Notes under the pieces: generated by a model
Database searches by the model: none
What the model saw: the letters and a program-made list of their open reading frames with translations, nothing else
Told to the model about the DNA's origin: nothing
NCBI GenBank assembly: GCA_019925095.2
Contig: CM034392.1
Coordinates: forward strand, 12,605,887 to 12,669,886
Direction: 5' to 3'
Source of the DNA: Dendrolimus kikuchii
Taxonomy: Eukaryota > Arthropoda > Insecta > Lepidoptera > Lasiocampidae
DNA length: 64,000 nt
Made by a program: the position numbers and the translations under genes
Part shown: one piece after another, positions 46,201 through 55,613 of the stretch
Position numbering within the stretch: position 1 is the stretch's first letter
How the letters are laid out: each line of letters opens with the position of its first letter

Positions 46201-49200
46201 AATAGTAAAGACTGGTCTAATAAGAATTTATTTTGTTAAAGTTGGGGTTGGTTTGCTTCCGCCTTGTTGGAGGGCCATACGAAACTACAGAACAAATAGA
46301 TGAACTCAACAAGAAGTTGCTAACTAATATTAATGCTTCTGGTAAATTACACATGGTCCCAGCTTCTGTAAGTGAAAAATTTGTGATTCGCTTCTGCGTA
46401 GTACAACAACACGCCACCAGGGAGGATATTGGTAATTTATACAAGCGTAAAACTTATTTTTCTGAATTTCTAAATGTTTGATATTTATTATCAAAGATGT
46501 TAACAATATCTCTAATTTCTGTAATATCTGTAATAATGTGAGAATTTATTTTAAATACCTATCTGTATTGTAGAAACAGCTTGGGATATCATATCTGATT
46601 TTGCAACGGAACTTTTGGAGGGACCCGACAAGGAGAGGGCAAGTATTTCTTAGGTTTAAGAGTGAAGGGTAGTCCAATTAACACCCAACCAACCATAATA
46701 AGGCAGATAACTATTACAATCTTCTGAACTAATCCAAACTTCGTGCTGCACTAATGACTGCCTCGTTTAATTAAATAGATTTCGCCATCTATCTAAAGTT
46801 TTCCACGCTGGCTTTGGCCACGTAAGCTTCTAATTTCGAAGAAAACACCGGTATTTTCCGGAATTCCTAAAATTATTATTATTACTCATGAAGGTGATTT
46901 AAAGAACATAAATGTATAAAGATGTTTTTTATTCCGAAGAACGATATAAATACGGAATTTTAGCTTACGGGAAAGCCTTAATATGGAGTAAGTAACTTAT
47001 AATTTTATTAACTACTCACAAATATTAAGGAATATAAACAACATCGTTTATTTTCCAGTGATTGTTAACGGGCTGTATCTCAGCAAAATTGGCCGTATCG
47101 AGGATTTAAAAAAAGCACTTTGAAGGTGCAAAACTCTAGTTCTAGACCATTAGCCGAATAAACTAAAAAGGACCCTTTTGTCATTATCCCTCAATATCTT
47201 ACTAAGATATTGATGGATAAAGACAAAAGGGTAACTAATAATTGTAGAGAAAATCAAAGGGCAGTTTCCTAAACTGGAACAAAATTTTAATGAAAATCTA
47301 TCAAGAAATTGATATAATATTTTTTTTTCATCTGCAATTATTCAAAACAAGTTAAAAAAATGTTTTTTTTTTCTATGGTTTTGGTAAATCGCCCACATCT
47401 TAGATAACACTAGCGTACAGGCTAAGGTCTTTAAGAATGTTTATACCTTAATAGATTCCCCATTAGTCCTGTTTAGATCGATTCATCGAGTGGTTGCTTT
47501 AGGCCGAACATTCAAAATTTTGAAAAGAAAATTAAAGGAACAAGATTTGTTGAAAACTGTACCGAAATAAGCTAGTTTTTATGCTCCCGAACAACTACAA
47601 ACCACTCATGGGAAAAATATCGCAAGATTCCTGCTATTAAAAATATCATATATTTTATTGCATAAAATTTGCTGTCGATCAGTGAAAAAATAAGATTGGA
47701 ATTCGATTTTTTTTTAATCTGGTCATTTTAAATCATTCCCAGAAAAAATCCAGCGGATTCCCAGAATAAAAAGTAGCGCAGATTTTCAGTTTAAGAATTT
47801 GCTGTCGAACAGCGAAAACCGCATCGAAATCGGCATAGTAGTTTTTACGTGAATCCCGAACAAATAGACAAACAGACAAGAAATTTAAAACTGCGTCGTG
47901 TTCTCCATCGTTTATAAAGTGTATTTCAGTTGTTTTTTTTTATAAATAGCTTTAATGTACAGACACGGCATGCTAAGAATTTTATAATTTACATAGATAG
48001 ATATCATATTAGTGTACCTGTTGTCTAGGATTTGAACGAGGAGCGTACTCGCCGAAGTCGCGCCGCATTGGCTCATAAACGGTCGTTCTTCGTGCGAATG
48101 GTCAGTGACCCCAAGATCTACAACCCGGCGATCAACAAGACTCCGCCACCTGTAGCCACTTCCCCAATCTCCCCGCCGCCTTACGCTGTGCCGGACAAAC
48201 CTGAGACACCTACCGACACCGACTCTTTGCAACTGCAACCCCCGACACCGTACGTATCATATTTATTTATGTGTATGTTTTATTGTAAACAATAAACTTA
48301 TTAATATCATACAGGTTACACAAACAAGCAGTGTTCTTAGACATTCGACTACTTGTCATTGTACTAGAAACATCAGCGGCAAGAGCGCAAAAAACAGTCG
48401 CCTGAAAAAAAATTTAAAGCTCCTAACTTACATGACTGCAATCCAGTCAGTTCTGAGTTCTTCTATCGATTTATAAAAAAAACTTTATATTAGTCAATAA
48501 AATGTAAATTAGTCAATATTTACATTTTAATCTGTTTCCACGCTAGGCACCTTATTTTTTTTAAATTTCCTGAAGCAGGTAGACGGCCTGCCTGATAGAA
48601 AGCGGTTACCGTCACCTATGGACGTTTGCAACACCAGAGGTGTCGCTAAGGATCCATGTCTAAGAAATTGTCCACTGAAGCCATGAAATACAATCAAGTA
48701 AAATATGTGTATTTGTATATGTGTATTCAAATTAACTTTAGATGAACATAAGTGGAAACTAAACTAACCAAAAAAAAGTAAAATTAAATGCTAAAAATAA
48801 ACTAATTTATACATTCATATTCGTTTCATTCATTCATCATTCATACAAGTAAAATATATTTATTTGTATATTACAGAAAACAATCGTCTTGGATTAGCTG
48901 GCCACTGGGATTTTTCTTCCAAAGTGTTGATCACGATACAAATGATCTACCTCTGAGGTAATAATAATAAATAACACAGGTCCACAAAATAAAAGTTGTG
49001 TGCTGGGTGACTGATTTTCTGAAGTATTTTTCCCGCTGAACACGAATTGGAAGTGAGAATTGGGGGTAAATGAGCAAAATAATAACTATGAGAATGTGAT
49101 CGTCATACAAAAGAACGACTTGATTGTGACTCTAATCGGTTCTTTTTTAGGTTTTTCTCGATTCTTATTTGCTCATTGACACCCAATTTTCACTTCAGAT

Positions 49201-51278
49201 TCGTGTTCAAAGGAAGAAAACACGGCCAGAATATCATAGTCTGACCCAGCACATACTTTTATTTTTTGTGGACCTGTGTATTGATAAATACAAATTTAAG
49301 TTATGTAGTTGATAAATTAATATATAGACTACTAGCAGTTCCGGCAGACGTCGTCCTACCCTGGAAAAAAAATCTAGAACCCGATTCCAGCGGGGATCCC
49401 TAATTTTTCTAGTAATAAATATAGCCTACACTAATCTGGGATAATATAGCATTCTATTTTTTGAAAGAATATTTGAAATTGGTCTAGTAGTATTGGAGTT
49501 TATTCGTTACCAACATACAAAAATACAAATCTTTCCTCTTTACAATATATTATTATAATAGGTTGGGGAAAAAGTCTTTTCGCATATAGTATGTATGTAC
49601 TTGTAATAAGATCTCTTTGGCTATACCATTAGCATCTGACTGGTTTTGGTATCATTAAAAATTTTAATTTTAAAGAAGACAATTCCAAATTCATATTAGG
49701 AAACTGTGTGATTTTCATTTGTTTTTCTAGTTGTTAAAATGAGTGAATCTAATGAAGAAATTCGATACATTTTAAAATTGTACTACAAAAAAGGTAAAAA
49801 TGCAACACAAGCCGCGAAAAAAATTTGTGATGTTTATGGACCTAATGCAGTATCTGTGAGAGTAGCGCAAATTTGGTTTAAGCGTTTTCAATCCGGAAAT
49901 TTTGATATCAAAGATGCACGTCGCTCTAGTCGCTCTGTTACGGACAAAATTGCCATTTTTTAAAAAGTGGAGCGAGATCGGCATATTAGTAGTTACGATG
50001 TAGTTGGAGAACTGGGAATTTACCACAAAACGGTTTTGGCGCATTTGAAAAAAGCTGGGTACACAAAAAACTGTATAAAAAACCATTTGAATTTTTATAT
50101 AAAATGCGAAGAAACTTTTTCCCCAACCTATAAACTATTGATCATTCATTGTTTCCATCTGTAAAACTTGTTACATAATAATATAGTTAATGGATGTTGC
50201 CGTTATACATTAACAACATAATTGTGAAAACGTGAATTTATCATCCTTGTGTTCTTTCAGTGCGTCCGATTCAAAGCTTGGGGTCCGCTTTCCAACTTTT
50301 TTAGATTCCGTAGCCATTTTGGCAAAAACGGAACCCTGAAGTAATGCCATGTCCGGCTGTCCCTGTTTGTGTATATATATCACATCACATTTTATTCGTG
50401 CAGGAGCTGAGAAAGAATACAATTCCTACGGTCGGGCGGCCTGTCATAAGAGGCGACAAAACAATTCACAGCCAGGTGGTAGGGTATTTGCTCGTATGGA
50501 TGGCTAACACTCCTGGTCTAAAGTATGCCGCCATATTAACTTTGAGTTGTATTCCGGGGCATTAGTGGCTAGGCTCCAGTGTCCCTTTAGAGAGCTGCAG
50601 CACATTAGTAGTACCTTTGGTGTGACAAATGTCCATAGGCGATGGTAACCGCTTTCCATTATTGGCCATCTGCCTGTTTGCTCAACTCGTGCAAGAAAAA
50701 AAACATTCATTTACTCGGAACTTTGATACTTGTCTCCGAATTTCCAACATCGCTACTCTACTATTGGTCATTGTTGTTCCTTAAATTCTTTCAACAGGAA
50801 TGTTCACAAAAAGAACAATTATTTTAAACAATACTTTATCAGTAGATTTTGAGATATGGGATATTTTCGATTATATGGATTCTTTATTCCATAGCCAAAT
50901 GACGAAAACACGGAATATTTGTCATTTCTACGCAACCCTTATCATGCGCAAACTACAAATTTCTTCTCTATTTCGCGCAGTTATTGTTATTTATTGTGAG
51001 ACAATAGACACGCATGTCGTACGTTTCACAATGTCAAATCTCTATTTCATGAACCTACCCCTTCTATCAGGGTCTAGCAGAGTTGATATTCTTATATGGA
51101 CTTATTTTTATATTAGGTAGTAAATGCAGAAGTCCTCTTGTTTTTATCGATAACGTGTTGTTTTAGATTCCGCCATTTGGACACGATGGTCCGGCTGAAG
51201 AGTCCTGGCAACAGCCGCCGCGGGTCGTCGCCATGCGCCTCCCCGGAGCACCATGCTTCCTCCCCATCCGCACATTGA
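37268..51278 (+). CDS. Tdc: Tyrosine decarboxylase (PLP-dependent, group II)
   Basis: Ten coding exons: 37268-37582, 43097-43148, 44635-44705, 45011-45247, 45622-46161, 46242-46431, 46574-46638, 48029-48249, 48877-48957, 51167-51278 (1884 nt, 627 aa), all in frame. The enzyme decarboxylates tyrosine to tyramine, precursor of octopamine, in neurons and other tissues. The start MDVEEFRVRGKEMVDYI and RVTPSVEPGYLRAELPP, GIGCIGFSW, AASPACTELE and FFVRMVSDPKIYNPAINK match insect Tdc rather than Ddc or Hdc. Key residues: His193 (SKEAHSC, PLP stacking), Asp273 (HVDAAYAG, pyridine N), Lys305 (TNTNPNK region, Schiff base), Tyr of DYRHWGVPLSRR (catalytic loop). Lys305 is followed by Leu-Met where family members usually have Trp. 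The C-terminus (FRHLDTMVRLKSPGN ...) resembles Tdc2. Intron 6-7 onward: the intron at 46639 has a GC donor. AATAAA lies at 51363. Intact. Confidence 0.95.
37675..37740 (+). other. Possible 66-nt in-frame cassette exon of Tdc
   Basis: Within the first Tdc intron: a pyrimidine tract (CTTTTCTTTTTTG), first AG at 37673-37674, then 22 open codons THLSDPLNPANQIKGSLRPM TS, then a strong donor (TCT|GTAAGT). Both ends are phase 0, the same as the flanking exon junction (Trp105/Ala106), so inclusion keeps the frame and would give 649 aa. No transcript evidence. Confidence 0.6.
38046..38560 (+). repeat. Dispersed repeat 'family B', long copy
   Basis: CTACCCGAAATTCCCGCAGG ... GTTTTAGTGAAAACTGTGTC GGAATAAGC ... 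ATCGAAATCGGCCCAGAAGT TTTTACGTGAA ... TACAGACACGGCATGTTTAG. Most complete copy together with 47510-47985. No ORF and no clear terminal repeats. Confidence 0.8.
38765..40050 (-). mobile_element. R1-type LINE fragment (ORF2 C-terminus and 3' UTR)
   Basis: Minus-strand GC-rich element inside the Tdc intron. The 3' UTR (39186 down to about 38765) includes GGGTTTTAGTGGGTATCCC, characteristic of R1-clade elements. 5'-truncated near 40040. Confidence 0.85.
39187..40038 (-). CDS. R1-type ORF2 C-terminal fragment (283 codons open)
   Basis: Reads AAQLRQAQRILAVRAIRGYR TVS (conserved region after the RT thumb), then LYVWRKEALARG, and the Cys-His zinc finger region CLGREATSGCHHCDTGDEDT ALHTLQECPAW, ending in an Arg-rich tail (RSRQRRTRRRRRSDSDLRPP). 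The RT catalytic domain and endonuclease are upstream and missing. The first 15-20 residues from the indicated Met may be non-element sequence. Intact over this length, so relatively recent. Confidence 0.8.
   Translation of the reverse strand: MIPGMANVVNEFSVIDSGLGVCDRPHNSNRSVTWGYNRLTAKNAAQLRQAQRILAVRAIRGYRTVSFEVASLLAGSPPWDLEARVLASLYVWRKEALARGTRPAPREIEACRSELRQVAVGVWEDRLRRPSAGPATIEAVRPVLHDWIRRSHGTLTFRLTQVLTGHGCFGRYLCRLGREATSGCHHCDTGDEDTALHTLQECPAWTEQRRELVAHTGLDTSLPAVVRTMVGSSTGWDAVSSFCEQVMFAKEEAERERERNSLLRSRQRRTRRRRRSDSDLRPP
40935..41225 (+). repeat. Dispersed repeat 'family V'
   Basis: AAATTCCTTTAGCCTACATT CGTCAACATATTATAATTC ... CTCGTATCTCATTCTCTCGC AGGCTTAG ... GTCGCTTTTTCGTTTTATCG. Parallel to 27755-28020. 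Confidence 0.8.
41580..41873 (-). repeat. 'Family S' copy, minus strand
   Basis: T run, then GCAGACAGGCAGATGGCTCA CC ... ACCACCTGGGTGTGGGTTGT ... GGCCGCAGGAAATTGAATGC ... GTTCCTGCACGG. About full length, moderately diverged. Confidence 0.85.
42063..42297. mobile_element. 'Family T' TIR element (MITE), best-preserved copy
   Basis: Ends are inverted repeats: GGGGCTTCATCTGCG at the left and CATTAACGCAGATGAAGCTG C at the right. About 235 bp, no ORF. Internal blocks GCGTTATTTGAGAT and AATGACGTTAAATATTGGCA GATAA. Confidence 0.75.
43157..43316 (+). repeat. Left copy of a ~160-bp direct duplication
   Basis: AAATAGTTTAAAATGTATTT ATAATAATGATAATATTTTG ... TATATATATCA. Repeated at 43940-44104 with roughly 10% divergence by eye; the two copies flank an RTE/SINE-like insertion. 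Confidence 0.85.
43317..43939 (+). mobile_element. RTE-like dispersed element flanked by long duplication
   Basis: Starts CTAGCTGTACCCGGCAGACG TTGTCCC and ends ATCGGTTTAGCCGTTTCGGA GGAGTTTAG ... TATATATTAGATT, a pattern frequent in insect RTE-derived repeats. Internal repeats of CAGCGCCATCTACC occur twice. No coding sequence left. Confidence 0.6.
43940..44104 (+). repeat. Right copy of the ~160-bp direct duplication
   Basis: AATTGTTTAAGATGCACTTA TAATAATGATAGTATTTTGA ... TTATATATATCA; see the left copy. Confidence 0.85.
44235..44469 (-). repeat. 'Family S' copy, minus strand, 5'-truncated
   Basis: T run preceded by (ATT)n, then ATTGCAGGAGATCAGCAGAC AGGCAG ... GAATGCCCTACCACCTGGC. The open frame across it is the repeat, not a gene. 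Confidence 0.88.
46639..48028 (+). other. GC-AG intron of Tdc
   Basis: The exon ends GAGAGG and the next bases are GCAAGT, the consensus of rare GC donors; the acceptor is TGTTGTCTAG|GATTTG. Only this junction keeps the conserved frame (…DKER | DLNEERTRRSRAALAHKRSF F). Reading through instead gives ASIS and a stop. The intron carries a family B repeat. Confidence 0.8.
47510..47985 (+). repeat. Dispersed repeat 'family B', in the Tdc GC-AG intron
   Basis: GAACAACTACAAACCACTCA TGGG ... TTGCTGTCGAACAGCGAAAA CCGCATCGAAATCGGC ... TACAGACACGGCATGCTAAG. It ends about 45 bp before the exon acceptor. Confidence 0.8.
48553..48650 (-). repeat. 'Family S' short copy
   Basis: TTTCCTGAAGCAGGTAGACG GCCTGCC ... 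GCGGTTACCGTCACCTATGG ACGTTTGCAACACC. Only the 3' third of the unit. Confidence 0.75.
49335..49558 (+). repeat. RTE-like repeat remnant
   Basis: CAGTTCCGGCAGACGTCGTC CTACC ... AATCTAGAACCCGATTCCAG CG matches the start of the element at 43317. Degenerate, truncated. Confidence 0.55.
49560..50129 (+). mobile_element. Internally deleted mariner (non-autonomous), same family as mariner B
   Basis: About 570 bp between inverted ends GGTTGGGGAAAAAGTCTTTT CGCAT and ATGCGAAGAAACTTTTTCCC CAACC, next to TA. The N-terminal transposase region remains (ATG at 49739: SESNEEIRYILKLYYKKGKN, a stop at 49961-49963, then ERDRHISSYDVVGELG), with a jump from HLKKAGYTK straight to the 3' end. The catalytic part is deleted. 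Lies in the last Tdc intron. Confidence 0.9.
50395..50703 (+). repeat. 'Family S' copy
   Basis: TCGTGCAGGAGCTGAGAAAG ... TACGGTCGGGCGGCCTGTCA TAAG ... GTTTGCTCAACTCGTGCAAG AAAAAAAA. Diverged but nearly full length, in the last Tdc intron. Confidence 0.85.
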
Positions 51279-51362
51279 CCGAACCCAGGATACTTTATTA
51301 TTATTATATATAGTAGCCATATTTATATCTAAATCATTCTTCAACCTGTATTATCAATGACA

Positions 51363-51368
51363 AATAAA
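51363..51368 (+). promoter_or_regulatory. Tdc polyadenylation signal (AATAAA)
   Basis: AATAAA 85 nt after the Tdc stop codon, within ATGACAAATAAATATC. Plausible mRNA 3' end. Confidence 0.55.
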
Positions 51369-51369
51369 T

Positions 51370-52006
51370 ATCTATTTGAGCATTTAAACTTTGTTTGATT
51401 CGTTGTCGGTTCCTATATTCTACTATTCATTTACTAGCGTTACCATCGGTTAGGTGTTGACATTACTTGTACGGAGCTTATGTCAAATTTTAACCGATAG
51501 TAAGCAGAGGCGGCTTTAGCTCATGTAGCGCCCGTGTGCAATCTATACTCTGGTGCCCTCTAGCGCGGTTAAAATTAAATACTTACAGTTATATTTTCAC
51601 CACAGAACGGAATTTCGGGTACAAATGTTGCAATAATGTCGGGAAACAATAGGTACACGTTAATTAGAACTTATGTGACAGCCTCGGTAGGGGACGAGGG
51701 AGGGGGTAGGCTAGGGAGTTTATAAGAAGAACCCACATAGAAACCGTGCTGAAATAGCAACAACATAAATACTCTTGTTTCATTTTCATTTATGACACAA
51801 TTTGGTGTGTGCAATAGAGAGTTTTATACAATATTTTATTTATTTCATTCACTCCATTGAGATATAACATCTTATATGATCTAAGGTACTTACAATATAA
51901 AGTATTTTAAATATTAGATTTAGGAGTCGACCTTAATACTTCATTTAGCTAAATACATAATATATTGAAGCCGTACTATTTGAAATAAAAACGACCTGGT
52001 CTTTCA
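51370..52006. other. Intergenic, nothing recognised
   Basis: A phrase at 51508 (GAGGCGGCTTTAGCTCATGT AGCGCCCGTGTGCAA) looks like a repeat remnant. No gene. Confidence 0.4.
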
Positions 52007-53157
52007 TCCCTATTAATACCTAGATGCTAAAGTAACTCTGTCTGTTTGTCTGTTCCGTTTTCATGGAAAAACTACTGGACCGATTTGGCTGAAACTCAGT
52101 AGGTATATATATATATTTTCGATGCCGAAGAATACTTTTTATTCCGATTTTTTTTTTAATTTTTTATCTTTATTGCTTGAGTTCAGCAGACAGGCAGACG
52201 GCCCACCTGGAAAGCGGTTACCATCGCCTATAGACATTTGCAACACCAAAGAAGCTATAGATGCGCTGCTGCTCTCTAAAGGGAGAATGGAGCCTGGCCA
52301 TTAATGCTGGAACACAACTCAAGGTTGTTATGGCGGCATACTCTTTACCGGGGGTGGTAGCCATCCAGTCAGGCAAATACCCTACCACCTGGCTGTGGGT
52401 TGTTTTGTCGCCTCTTACAACAGGCCGCCCGGCAGCAGGAAATTGTATTCTTTCTCCGTTTCGGCACGGATGAAATGGGAGAGTTTTCGGGATAAAAATA
52501 TATTTATCTCTGTTTGCTATGCCCGTACGGAAAAACTAATGGACCGATTTGGCTGAAATTCTGTATATATGTAAATTTAATACCGAGGGTGGACAAAGGA
52601 TATATTTTTTTTTTTTTGGGATAGATTTATGTAAGGGTTATTCCAGAAAATGTGATAGGTTTTGTTATTTGTGATTTGTCATTTTCGTAATTTTGTTTAT
52701 TTTGGTCAGTTTGGTCGTTTAGGTAGTTTTGGTAATTTTGGTTGTTTCGGTAGTTTTGGTTGTTTTGGTAGTGGGGTAGTTTGGGTAGTTGTAGTAGTTG
52801 TGGTAGTTCTGGTAATTTTGGTCGTTTGTGTAGTTTACAGATAGATAGACGGCGGATATACAAATAAAACTAGAACGGGTTGAAATAGGGAGTAAAGGTT
52901 TGTATGGAAGACCAAACATTTTTCAAGTTTAGAGAAATAAAAATTAATAATCTAGAAAAAAAAATGCGATAGTAACTCGATCTATCTGTGTGAATAATGA
53001 AAATGGACATAGATACTTTTATCCCGCGAGATAGGATAGTTTGCGATATAAAGCGAAGTAAATCTCCCGAGGGTAAATAGCATCAACATAAAAATATAAT
53101 ACAATGTAACCTGTATTAACGCCTGTTCTTTAAACAAGAGGTACGCACTAGACCTTG
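52007..53157 (+). mobile_element. Helitron-like element H5, 3' end lost, carrying a family S insertion
   Basis: Starts A|TCCCTATTAATACC, has the family blocks, then is interrupted by an inverted family S copy at 52148-52470, continues GGGAGAGTTTTCGGGATAAA, has a GGTAGTTTT-type 9-bp array (about 52690-52840) and ends near ACAAGAGGTACGCACTAGA without the hairpin. Confidence 0.75.
52148..52470 (-). repeat. 'Family S' copy nested in Helitron H5
   Basis: T-rich start, GCTTGAGTTCAGCAGACAGG CAG ... ACCACCTGGCTGTGGGTTGT ... CCCGGCAGCAGGAAATTGTA ... GTTTCGGCACGGA. Its right junction with Helitron sequence recurs at 55614. Confidence 0.85.
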
Positions 53158-53236
53158 ACCTTACAAAGTTAGGCGGGGACTAAATAGTAAATCTTTTAAG
53201 TCCTCATTCGATTATTATTAAAAAAAATATAAACTA

Positions 53237-54426
53237 CTAGAGTTTACCCCGCGGCTGCGCCGCGGGTCAACCTCTGGTGCGTGTGGTCTGTCTCTTGTTT
53301 AAAGAGCAAGTAGTACAGGTTACATTGTATTATTTTTTTATGTATTTGCCCCCGCAAGATTCACTTAATTTTATATTGCAAACTATACCACCCCCGTCTA
53401 TATGTAAACTACATAAATGACAAAACTTGACAAAAATGACAAAATAGATAACATGGACCAAGTGGACCAAGTGAACCCAGTGGACCCAGTGGACCAACTG
53501 GACCCAGTGGATCCAGTGGAAAAAGTGGACTCAGTGGACCCAACGGACCTAGTGGACCAAGTGAACCCAGTGGGTCCAGTGGACCCAGTGAGTGCAGTGG
53601 ACCCAGTGAGTCCAGTGGACCAAGTAGACCCAGTAGGCTAAGTGTTCTAAATGGACCCAGCGGACCCAGTAAACTCAGTGGACCAAGTGGACCCAGTGGA
53701 CCAAATGGACCAAGTGGGTCCAGTGGACCAAGTGGATCCAGTGGACCAAGTGGACCCAATGGACCAAGTGGACCTATTGGACCAAGTGGACCCAGTAGTC
53801 TAAGTGGCCCCAGTGGACCCAGTTGACCCAGTAGGCTAAGTGTTCCAAATGGACCCAGTGGACCCAGTAAACTCAGTGGACCAAGTGGACCCAGTGGACC
53901 AAGTGGACCAAGTGGACCCAGTGGACCAAGTGGTCCCAGTGGACCAAGGGGACCAAGTGGACACAGTGGTCCAAGTGGACCCAGTGGACCAAGTGGACCC
54001 AGTGGACCCAGTAGACCCAGTGGACGAAATGGACGAAATCACAAAACCAGTCCTAGTTTCCGGGATAAACTTTACATAAATCTATTCCAAAATGATCACA
54101 TCATCCAGGATAAAAAGTATCCCTTGGCCACTCTCGGTATTCAAATTATATATGTACCGAGTTTCAGCCAAATCGGTCCAGTAGTTTTTCCGTGAAAACG
54201 GAACAGACAAATAGTCTTTCCATAAAAGGATAACAAGCAAAAAGACAAATATATTTGTATCCCGGATACTATCCCATTTTTCGGGATAAAAAATATCCTA
54301 TGTTCATTCTCGGCATCGAAAATATATATATACTGAGTTTCAGCCAAATCGGTCCAGTAGTTTTTCCGTGAAAACGGAACAGACAGACAGACAGAGTTAC
54401 TTTCGCATTTATAATATTAATAGGGA
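53237..54426 (-). mobile_element. Helitron-like element H6 with ~600-bp GGACCCAGT minisatellite
   Basis: Complete on the minus strand: left edge is the inverse of CCGCGGCGCAGCCGCGGGG ... CTAG|T, right edge the inverse of A|TCCCTATTAATATTATAAAT. The array (about 53455-54040) consists of some 65 units of AGTGGACCC/AGTGGACCA. Because the period is nine, frames stay open on both strands: [11 protein letters not shown] (plus), [10 protein letters not shown] and [10 protein letters not shown] (minus). These are by-products, not genes. Confidence 0.85.
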
Positions 54427-55485
54427 TTAATAGGGACATTAAATATTAATAGGGATAGGGGTTAATTTTTATTATACCTATAAACTTGAGAAATGATTCG
54501 TTTCTCACTAACACTTTCATTTTAGTTTTATTTTTGCGATAAAAAGTATGGCCAAAGTGACCAAAATGGCCTAAATGGCCCAAAATTACCGAATTGACTG
54601 AAACGGCCAAAATGACCAAAAAGGCCAAAATGACCAAAAAGGCCAAAATGACCGACATGGCCAAAATGACCAAAAAAGCCAAAATGACCGACATGGCCAA
54701 AATGATTAAAAAGGCCAAAATTACCGACATGGCCAAAATGGCTAAAATCACCAAAAAGGCCAAAATTACCGAAATGGCCAAAAAGGCCAAAATGACCGAA
54801 ATGGCCAAAAAGACCAAAATTACTAAAATGGCCAAAATGACCAAAAAGGCTAAGATGACCGACATGATCAAAATGACTGTAATGACCAAAAAGGCCAATT
54901 GACCGAAATGGCCAAAATGACCAAAATGGCCAAAATGACTAAAATGACCAAAATGACTAAAATCACCAAATTGACCAAAAAGGCCAAAATGAACAAAAAT
55001 GCCAAAATGACTGAAATGACCAAAAAGGCCAAATGACCGAAATGACCAAAATAGCCAAAATAACCGAAATGGCTAAAATGACCAAAATTACTAAAATGGC
55101 CAAAATGACCAAAATTGCCAAATTAACCAAAATAAATAAAATGGCCTAAATGGCCAAAATGACCGAAAAGGCCAAAATGAAAAGTATCCCATGTCCACCC
55201 TCGGTATTTAATTCACATACATACCGAATCGAAACCGAAAATAAAAACCGAAATCGGCCCATTACTTTTTCCCTAAAAGCATAACAAACAAACAGACAAA
55301 TATATTTTTATCCCGGAAACTATCCCATTTTCCGGGATAAAAAGTATCCTATGTTCATTCTCGGCATCGAAAATAAATATATACTGAGTTTCAGCCAAAT
55401 CGGTCCAGTAGTTTTTACGTGAAAACGGAACAGACAGACAGACAGACAGACAGAGTTACTTTCTCATTTATAATGTTAATAGGGA
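54427..55485 (-). mobile_element. Helitron-like element H7, 3' end lost, with ~630-bp CCAAAATGA minisatellite
   Basis: 5' end at 55485 (inverse of A|TCCCTATTAACATTATAAAT), family blocks, then an array (about 54545-55180) of 9-bp units CCAAAATGA, CCAAAAAGG, CCGACATGG on the plus strand. The left end stops near TATAAACTTGAGAAATGATT, without hairpin. Frames TKKAKMTDMAKM and VILAFLVILAFL are repeat translations. Confidence 0.8.
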
Positions 55486-55516
55486 TTGGCACGGAGTGAT
55501 TGTGGTAAAATCATAT

Positions 55517-55572
55517 AAGATATTTGAATATAATATATTATTCATAAATAATATATTATATTCAAATATCTT
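55517..55572. repeat. Perfect 26-bp AT-rich foldback
   Basis: Arms AAGATATTTGAATATAATAT ATTATT and exact inverse, loop CATA. Confidence 0.9.
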
Positions 55573-55613
55573 TCGGTATATAATAATAATAATAATAACG
55601 TACGTTTCGGCAC

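Noticed and set aside
53409..54902. Long open frames on both strands encoding repeats of Gly-Pro-Leu, Val-Asp-Pro, Ala-Lys-Met and similar
   Set aside because: They follow from stop-free 9-bp minisatellite units inside Helitron-like elements; no start context, splice signal or domain supports a gene.
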